From: Christensenella sp. UBA1685
GTDB taxonomy: Bacteria; Bacillota; Clostridia; Christensenellales; CAG-138
NCBI GenBank assembly: GCA_002320595.1
Contig: DCKB01000059.1
Coordinates: 1 to 64,000, forward strand
Direction of reading: 5' to 3'
DNA: 64,000 bases
How positions within the stretch are numbered: the first letter of the stretch is position 1; each line of letters opens with the position of its first letter. The notes below the pieces were generated by a model. The model was given only the letters and a program-made list of their open reading frames with translations, made no database searches and was not told the DNA's origin. The position numbers were made by a program, and so were the translations under genes. Positions 58,838-64,000 of the stretch are shown here, piece by piece.

Positions 58838-58868
58838 CAGGAAGGGCGGCCTTTGGCCGCCCTTCCTG
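58838..58868 (-). terminator. terminator after the acyl-CoA ligase gene
   Basis: CAGGAAGGGCGGCC and GGCCGCCCTTCCTG form a perfect 14-bp stem with a 3-base loop, starting 8 bp after the stop. It has no T-run. Confidence 0.65.
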
Positions 58869-58875
58869 CAATCGC

Positions 58876-60636
58876 TTATGCCTGCACGGATTTCCTGAGT
58901 TCTTCTTCTTCCAAAATACGGTAGGCAACCTTGCCCACGAGCGTTTTGGGGAGTTCCGCGCGGAATTCGATGTCATAAGGCATGGCGTATTTGGCGACAT
59001 GCTTGCGGCAATAGGCAAGCAGCTCCTGTTTGGTTTCCGCAGATGCTTCAAAGCCGGGCTTGAGCATCACGAACGCCTTCACCTTCTGCATTTTGAGCGG
59101 ATCCGGCACGCCGATGACGCAGCTCATGTGCACCGCGTCGTGCGCATCGAGGATGTTCTCAATCTGGGAAGGGTACACGTTGTAACCGCTTGTGACGATC
59201 ATGCGCTTGATGCGCTGGCGGAAATAAATGAAGCCGTCCTCATCCATCTTGCCAAGGTCGCCCGTGTGCACCCAGGTCAGGCTGTCCGCATGGGTGCGCA
59301 GGGTGTTCGCCGTCTCCTCCGGATGGCCAACGTATTCCATCATTACCGTGGGGCCGGAAAGGCAGATTTCGCCTTCTTCGCCGTATGGAAGCTCCTCCTC
59401 CGTGCCGACGCGGACGATCTTATAGAACGTATCCGGGAACGGGATGCCAATGCTGCCTTCGCGGGACATGTGGTATGGCGTCAGGCAGCTCGCGGTAACG
59501 CACTCGGTCGTGCCGTATCCCTCGCGCACCTCAATGGTGGCTTTGTGTTCCTTAAGGAATTTGTCAAAGCGCTTCTTAAGCTCCACGGAAAGCGAATCGC
59601 CTCCGGAGAACACGCCCTTCAGGCAGGAAAGGTCAAGATCCTCCAGGCCCGGGATGCGCAGCAATGCTTCATAAAGCGTGGGCACGCCCGCAATGAAGTT
59701 AGGCTTATGCTTCTTCAGCAGCTCGGCATAGGTCTGCGGCGTGAAGCGCGGGATCAGGATGCAGCGGCCGCCGTTCACGAGCATGGAATGAATGCTGACG
59801 CCAAGGCCGAAGCCGTGGAACATGGGCATGATGGCGAGCATCTTGTCGCCCGGCTTGAACATGGGGTTCGTGGCGATGATCTGTGCGCCGAGGGCATTGA
59901 AGTTGAGGTTGGAAAGCAGGATGCCCTTCGTTACGCCCGTGGTACCGCCGCTGTAGAGGATCACCGCGCCATCTTCCGCCTTGCGGGGGCGGATGTAGTT
60001 GCCGCGGAAGCGCTCCCCGTTTTTCAGAAAATCCTTCCAGAACACGACGGGAGCGTTTTTGGGGACGGGCGGGTATTTACGGCCTTCGGTGAGCTTGTAG
60101 CCAAGCTTCATAACGGGACTCAGCGCATCCGCAACGCTTGTGATGATCAGATGAGGCAGATCCACATTCGCGCGGATGGATTCAAACTTGCCATAAAACT
60201 GATCGAGCGTAATGGCGGCAACGCTGCCGGACTCCCTGATGTAAAACTCGATCTCGCCTTCGCTTGAAAGCGGGTGGATCATGTTGGCAATGGCGCCGAC
60301 AAGGTTCACCGCATAAAACATCGCAACCGTCTGCGGCACATTTGGCATGCAGATGGTGACGCGGTCGTTCTCGCGCACGCCCATGGCCATAAGCGAACGG
60401 GCGCAGGCGCGGATTTCCTCCGCCGCTTTTTTATAGGTTGTCTTGCCGCCCATGAAATCCCAGGCGATGTAATCCGGATATTGCTCCGCGATTTCAAACA
60501 CGGCCTCAGCCATGGTTTTTCTGGAATAGGTCAGCGTTGCGGGTACGGTGTCATAGAAGCGCAGCCAGGGCGCATGAACGATGCAGGTTTTGGTTTCGGG
60601 GGCGGGGCGCACGGCCGCTGTAGTATAATTGCTCAT
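58876..60636 (-). CDS. AMP-dependent acyl-CoA synthetase/ligase
   Basis: Activates a carboxylic acid with ATP, then with coenzyme A. The 586-residue product carries the ATP-binding loop ILYSGGTTGVTKGI (about residue 228), the adenine motif GYGTTECV near residue 382, TGDLGKMDEDGFIY near residue 460, and the C-terminal domain Lys in PKTLVGKVAY. The overall pattern fits medium- or long-chain fatty acyl-CoA ligases. Its start is 3 bp after the stop of the acyltransferase-like gene, so the two form one translational unit. Confidence 0.94.
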   Translation of the reverse strand: MSNYTTAAVRPAPETKTCIVHAPWLRFYDTVPATLTYSRKTMAEAVFEIAEQYPDYIAWDFMGGKTTYKKAAEEIRACARSLMAMGVRENDRVTICMPNVPQTVAMFYAVNLVGAIANMIHPLSSEGEIEFYIRESGSVAAITLDQFYGKFESIRANVDLPHLIITSVADALSPVMKLGYKLTEGRKYPPVPKNAPVVFWKDFLKNGERFRGNYIRPRKAEDGAVILYSGGTTGVTKGILLSNLNFNALGAQIIATNPMFKPGDKMLAIMPMFHGFGLGVSIHSMLVNGGRCILIPRFTPQTYAELLKKHKPNFIAGVPTLYEALLRIPGLEDLDLSCLKGVFSGGDSLSVELKKRFDKFLKEHKATIEVREGYGTTECVTASCLTPYHMSREGSIGIPFPDTFYKIVRVGTEEELPYGEEGEICLSGPTVMMEYVGHPEETANTLRTHADSLTWVHTGDLGKMDEDGFIYFRQRIKRMIVTSGYNVYPSQIENILDAHDAVHMSCVIGVPDPLKMQKVKAFVMLKPGFEASAETKQELLAYCRKHVAKYAMPYDIEFRAELPKTLVGKVAYRILEEEELRKSVQA

Positions 60637-60639
60637 AAA

Positions 60640-61515
60640 TTAAAATTCAACCTCCTGATTGGCGGGAAGCTCCAGCAGTTCCGGGTTTTGCAGAAGATGC
60701 TTCAGGAGCCGGATGGATTTGGAATAATAGTAACCGTCTGCGATGCGCTCATCCAGCGTGATGCCCAGCTTGAGCGTTTCGCGCATTTCAACCTTGCCCT
60801 CCGCGTCATGATAGGGCATGAGGCGCTTTTCGCCGATCGTTACGAACAGGGAGTTGGTGCCCCAGTTGTTCAGGTGATGATATGCGGCGTTGAGCTTGAT
60901 GGAGCCAAGGTTGGAAAGGAAGATCGTGGCATAATTGGGATCGGTCTTGACAAGCGAGAGCGGCACGCGGCCATAATAATCCAGCCTGTGCAGGATCTTG
61001 ATTATGATGCGCAGGATCCAGCGCGGGAATTTGAGCAGCATATCCATGCCGTCCGTTGAATTATCGGTGGCATTGGTTTCGCGATAGGTATGGATTTCCT
61101 TGTAAAGCTTCTGATGCACATCGTTGATCGTGTCCTCCGGCGCAAAGTAGAGGAACGCGAGCGATTCATGCGATTCATCGTTGAATTGCTTTTTGATGAC
61201 GAACGATGCCGTTAAGCAGTTGCGCATATACATGCGGTTGCCCTGCACGAAGCGGTTCATGCGTGGGCGCAGCGTAACGGTTTTTACAATCGCTGTAAGG
61301 ATTGCATGGAAAAACGTGTACTTGAATTCGGGGTTTTCGCGGTTTTTCTTCTCGAGGAACGCATTGAGGTTCGTAAGATCAACGTCCTCCTCGATGAAGG
61401 CTTCATTGTCGGCGCGGTTCGGGAACAGGTATGGGGTGAACCCGTGCAGTGCATCGAGGTCACGCAACCAATACCCGTCCCGGCGGTCGCCATGCCGCCG
61501 TTTTCGGGCTTCCAT
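60640..61515 (-). CDS. acyltransferase-like protein of the CAT/E2 fold
   Basis: A 291-residue protein with the fold of chloramphenicol acetyltransferase and the catalytic core of 2-oxoacid dehydrogenase E2. C-terminal half blocks such as ATIFLSNLGSIKLNAAYHHL fit. The E2 active-site motif, normally DHRxxDG, reads DERIADG, so the catalytic His is Glu. There is no lipoyl domain. Coupled to an acyl-CoA ligase, it may bind or transfer the activated acyl group by another mechanism, or only regulate. The start at 61515 gives the shortest sensible N-terminus (MEARKRRHGDRRDGYWLRDL). Confidence 0.75.
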   Translation of the reverse strand: MEARKRRHGDRRDGYWLRDLDALHGFTPYLFPNRADNEAFIEEDVDLTNLNAFLEKKNRENPEFKYTFFHAILTAIVKTVTLRPRMNRFVQGNRMYMRNCLTASFVIKKQFNDESHESLAFLYFAPEDTINDVHQKLYKEIHTYRETNATDNSTDGMDMLLKFPRWILRIIIKILHRLDYYGRVPLSLVKTDPNYATIFLSNLGSIKLNAAYHHLNNWGTNSLFVTIGEKRLMPYHDAEGKVEMRETLKLGITLDERIADGYYYSKSIRLLKHLLQNPELLELPANQEVEF

Positions 61516-61634
61516 GTTATGAGTCCTCCATAAAATAAAATATAATACCCTGGCGCTGCCGCCCGTGCGCAGGGAAAGAAAAAAGATGATTCCCACGCAC
61601 ATACTATAACATGATGATTATATTCCAAAACGCA

Positions 61635-61664
61635 AAAAAAAGCAAATCCCGCCTTTTGGCGGGA
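61635..61664 (-). terminator. terminator after dnaB
   Basis: TCCCGCC and GGCGGGA form a 7-bp stem with a 4-base loop; on the minus strand TTTGCTTTTTTTT follows. It lies about 50 bp after the dnaB stop. Confidence 0.85.
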
Positions 61665-61713
61665 AAAACTGGGTGTAAAAAAAGGCGTGCCTTTGGCCGG
61701 CAGGCGCCGGGAA

Positions 61714-63072
61714 TCAATACTCTTCCCGGTCCGAACGATCCGTAAACTTGGTGTACTGCTCCAGCCAGGAAAGATAGACCGTGTCCGTGGGGCCGTTGCG
61801 GTGCTTGGCAACGATGACTTCCATCGTGTTGTCGTTCTCCGCTTCAATGTCCCCTGCCTCCGCATAAACGGCCGGGCGGTACAGCAGCATGATCACATCC
61901 GCATCCTGCTCGATGGCGCCCGATTCGCGCAGGTCCGCCATGATAGGCCGGTGCCCGTTGGAGGTGCGCGATTCCGGGCCGCGCGAAAGCTGAGAAAGCA
62001 GGATGATCGGCACGTTCAGCTCGCGCGCAAGGATTTTCAGCGAGCGGGTTACATCGGAAATTTCCGTGGCTCGGTTATCGGAATTGCCGGCGGTTTTCAT
62101 GAGCTGCAAGTAGTCGATCACGATGAGATCCAGCCCGCCGCGCGATTTTTGTTTGCGGCAGCGGCTGCGGATCTCCGCAACGGAAACGCCCGCCGTATCA
62201 TCGATGTAAATGTTTGTGGCGGAAAGATCCGCGAGCGCGGTGGAAAGCTCGATAAGATCCGCATCCGTGGTGTTGCCTGTGTTGACCCGCTGCATGTCAA
62301 CGCCTGCGTTTGCGCAGAGCATACGCCGCACAAGCTGTTCGCGGGACATTTCCAGGCTGAAGATGCAGATCGTTGCCCCTTTGAGCGCGGCGTTCTGCGC
62401 AACGTTGAGCGCAAAGGCCGTTTTGCCCATGGAAGGCCGCCCCGCCACGATGATGAGGTCGCTGCGCTGAAGGCCGGAGGTGAGCCTGTCGAGATCCGTA
62501 AAGCCCGTCGTGATGCCGGAGAGCTTCCCTTTGAGCGCCATCAGCTCGCCGATGTGGAAGTAGGTGTCCATCGCTGTCTTTTCGATGTGCACAAGCGTAT
62601 CCTCGGATTTTTTCATCGAAATGTTGAAGATGCGCCGCTCCGCATCGTCCAGCATGTCGCCGACGGGGCGCTCGCCCGTCTGCGCGTCCTGAACGATGTC
62701 CGTGCCCGCGCGGATCAGCTGGCGCATGACGCTGCGGTCCTCCACGATGCGGATGTAATGCGAAACGTTTGCAGCGCTCGGCACAAACAGCGACAGCTCC
62801 GTAATGTAGCTGACGCTGCCCACGGCATTGAGCTTGCCCTCGCGCTCCAGCGCATCGATGAGGGTGACGCTGTCCACCGCATTGCCGCGGTTGTAAAGCT
62901 GAAGCATGGCGGCATAGATGTCCTGGTGTGCAGGCAGGTAAAAATCCTCGGGCTTGAGCGCCTCGCACACAAGCTCCGCCGCTTCGCGCGAAATCAGCAT
63001 GCCGCCAAGCACGCTTTTTTCCGCCTCCAGGCTGTGCGGCAGCATCCGTGCCGTTGCTTGTCGTTGTTCCAT
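61714..63072 (-). CDS. dnaB: replicative DNA helicase DnaB
   Basis: Unwinds DNA at the replication fork as a ring-shaped hexamer. The 452-residue product has the N-terminal domain (LPHSLEAEKSVLGGMLISRE, about residues 11-30) and a RecA-like C-terminal ATPase with Walker A GRPSMGKTAFALN, Walker B DLIVIDYLQLM and the DnaB-specific SRGPESR and DLRESGAIEQDADV segments. The start at 63072 follows AAGGA; upstream in-frame codons lie in repeat DNA. rplI and the GdpP gene lie upstream on the same strand, the usual Firmicutes order, here interrupted by a repeat A copy. Confidence 0.97.
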   Translation of the reverse strand: MEQRQATARMLPHSLEAEKSVLGGMLISREAAELVCEALKPEDFYLPAHQDIYAAMLQLYNRGNAVDSVTLIDALEREGKLNAVGSVSYITELSLFVPSAANVSHYIRIVEDRSVMRQLIRAGTDIVQDAQTGERPVGDMLDDAERRIFNISMKKSEDTLVHIEKTAMDTYFHIGELMALKGKLSGITTGFTDLDRLTSGLQRSDLIIVAGRPSMGKTAFALNVAQNAALKGATICIFSLEMSREQLVRRMLCANAGVDMQRVNTGNTTDADLIELSTALADLSATNIYIDDTAGVSVAEIRSRCRKQKSRGGLDLIVIDYLQLMKTAGNSDNRATEISDVTRSLKILARELNVPIILLSQLSRGPESRTSNGHRPIMADLRESGAIEQDADVIMLLYRPAVYAEAGDIEAENDNTMEVIVAKHRNGPTDTVYLSWLEQYTKFTDRSDREEY

Positions 63073-63389
63073 GGGAAATCCTTTCGTCCGGATAAAAGTG
63101 AGTGTGGGCGGAGCCGAGCGAGAGCAGTGCGGGATGCAGCGAGGCGGAAGCCCAGTAAGCAAGGGAGTGCAAGGAAGCCGCTCCCGCGGCAACGCAGCGC
63201 GACCATTGCGCATTGTGGACAATACGCGCGGCCTTTGCGGGGGATTGCCGCATCAGCACAGCCTTGCCGGAGGTTGCCGTATCCCTGCGGGAATAAGAAC
63301 AAGCCTCAGCCGCCTGCGGCGACAGCTCCTTTCGGAAAGGAGCCTGATGGCTTATCGTTCCTCCCAGAGCTCCCTTTCACGTTTCGGCA
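63073..63389. other. repeat-filled gap between rplI and dnaB
   Basis: 317 bp, nearly all repeat family A in inverted orientation. No gene seen. It splits the usually compact rplI-dnaB pair. Confidence 0.7.
63100..63380 (-). repeat. dispersed repeat family A, copy 3 (inverted)
   Basis: On the minus strand it starts GGCTCCTTTCCGAAAGGAGC, continues through the TTATTCCCGCAGGGATACGG and GCGGCAATCCCCCGCAAAGG blocks, and ends in the CCGCTCGGCTCCGCC-type tail shared with about 39508-39640. Confidence 0.8.
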
Positions 63390-63845
63390 TTAGTCCTTCT
63401 GCGCTGCCAGCACCTCAACGCTGAACTTCGCATCGGTGTTTTCGTACATGTGCGCTGTAACCTTGACGATGCCAAGGCTCTTGATGGGCTCCTCCAAGCG
63501 GATTTTTTTCTTATCCACCTCAATGTCATGCTGCTGCTTGAGCGCATCCGCAATTTCGGCCACGCCGATGGAGCCGAATAGCTTGCCGTTTTCGCCTGCC
63601 TTTGCATATACTTTTACGGTCAGGCCGCTCATTTCGTCCGCGAGCTCCTTTGCACGCTGGCGCTGCATATCAAGGCGGTGCTTGTCCGCGCCCTTTTTGA
63701 CCAGAGCGGCGTTGATGCTGTTGGCATCCGCAGGGATCGCAAGCCCCTTGGGGAGAAGGAAGTTGCGCGCGTAGCCATCGCTCACGTTGGCGATCTCGCC
63801 CGCTTTGCCGGTTCCCTTCACGTCTTTCTGTAAAATCACTTTCAT
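63390..63845 (-). CDS. rplI: 50S ribosomal protein L9
   Basis: Binds 23S rRNA at the base of the L1 stalk. The 151-residue product has the normal two-domain form: the N-terminal domain MKVILQKDVKGTGKAGEIAN with GYARNFLLPKGLAI, a central helix, and a C-terminal domain containing GKLFGSIGVAEIADALKQQ. Its ATG overlaps the stop codon of the GdpP gene by one base (TAATG), so translation is coupled. AGGAGG lies in the end of the upstream gene. Confidence 0.98.
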   Translation of the reverse strand: MKVILQKDVKGTGKAGEIANVSDGYARNFLLPKGLAIPADANSINAALVKKGADKHRLDMQRQRAKELADEMSGLTVKVYAKAGENGKLFGSIGVAEIADALKQQHDIEVDKKKIRLEEPIKSLGIVKVTAHMYENTDAKFSVEVLAAQKD

Positions 63846-64000
63846 TATGTTCCGACCTCCTTTAAATAGGTTTGTATGCTTTCTGTGAGCTTTGCTACGG
63901 CCGCGTCCATCGTCGTGCCATGCAGCTGCGCGCCGGCCACCGTCAGGTGCCCGCCGCCGCCGATGCGCTCAAGAATAATCTGCACGTTGATGTCCCCAAG
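63845..64000 (-). CDS. gdpP: GdpP-type cyclic-di-AMP phosphodiesterase, C-terminal end (partial)
   Basis: Only the last 51 codons are inside the window; the gene continues beyond the right edge. The visible part contains INVQIILERIGGGGHLTVAG, the GGGGH motif of the DHHA1 domain that closes DHH-family phosphoesterases. Followed by rplI and dnaB, this is the conserved Firmicutes gdpP-rplI-dnaB order. GdpP degrades cyclic di-AMP at the membrane. Confidence 0.9.
   Translation of the reverse strand, partial: LGDINVQIILERIGGGGHLTVAGAQLHGTTMDAAVAKLTESIQTYLKEVGT

Overview
The window reads as chromosome of a low-oxygen, spore-forming member of the Bacillota (class Clostridia), with a GC-rich coding style. 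The evidence is Firmicutes gene order (a GdpP C-terminus, rplI and dnaB at the right edge), spore maturation genes spmA/spmB, a CotH-type protein, a rubredoxin and an oxygen/NO-reducing flavodiiron protein, a YtrA-type GntR/ABC operon and many intrinsic terminators. A gut habitat is plausible but is an inference, and the genus cannot be fixed from this sequence. No rRNA, CRISPR array or intact prophage was found. One tRNA gene (Ala, anticodon CGC) is present.

Layout. 0-10 kb: a DUF2975-like membrane protein, a frameshifted secreted protein, greA-lysS, a class I aminotransferase, and an arginine operon argG-argH-argD-like. 10-20 kb: VOC protein plus TIM-barrel isomerase, a MATE exporter, hpt, a two-gene chromate transporter, a thioesterase, rubredoxin and a flavodiiron-flavin reductase-rubredoxin fusion, dut, a glycolipid pair (CrtO-like acyltransferase and MGDG-type glycosyltransferase) and a TetR regulator. 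20-25 kb: a PF06541 membrane protein, a GntR-ABC-permease operon, then an AT-richer 1.9-kb island with a broken CPBP-like gene and mobile-element-like debris. 25-31 kb: carA and a carB fused in frame to a diaminopimelate epimerase domain, then a possible noncoding RNA. 31-45 kb: an alpha/beta hydrolase, a CotH-VTC-DUF4956 module, an ABC exporter, spmA-spmB, comB, a lipoprotein and a D-aminoacylase-like enzyme. 45-49 kb: tRNA-Ala, MarR-MATE, and an ABC exporter with an internal stop codon. 49-56 kb: a peptide-degradation cluster (M24 aminopeptidase, three consecutive M42 aminopeptidases, a membrane dipeptidase, a cell-wall amidase). 56-64 kb: an EamA transporter, a nucleoside phosphorylase, GNAT, acyl-CoA ligase with an acyltransferase-like partner, dnaB, rplI and the GdpP end.

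How it fits together. argG/argH and carA/carB feed arginine and pyrimidine synthesis. The 49-56 kb block looks built to use peptides. The flavodiiron protein and rubredoxins serve oxygen/NO defence. MarR-MATE and the GntR-ABC operon look like inducible export or stress systems, each with a clear inverted repeat at its promoter.

The most unusual observations are: (1) the CarB-DapF fusion, whose DapF part has Gly where the first catalytic Cys should be; (2) an ArgD-like protein with Asn where the pyridoxal-phosphate lysine should be; (3) two families of dispersed structured repeats, one with compensatory changes in its stems; (4) several single-lesion genes; (5) leader hairpins before greA and before the broken ABC gene.
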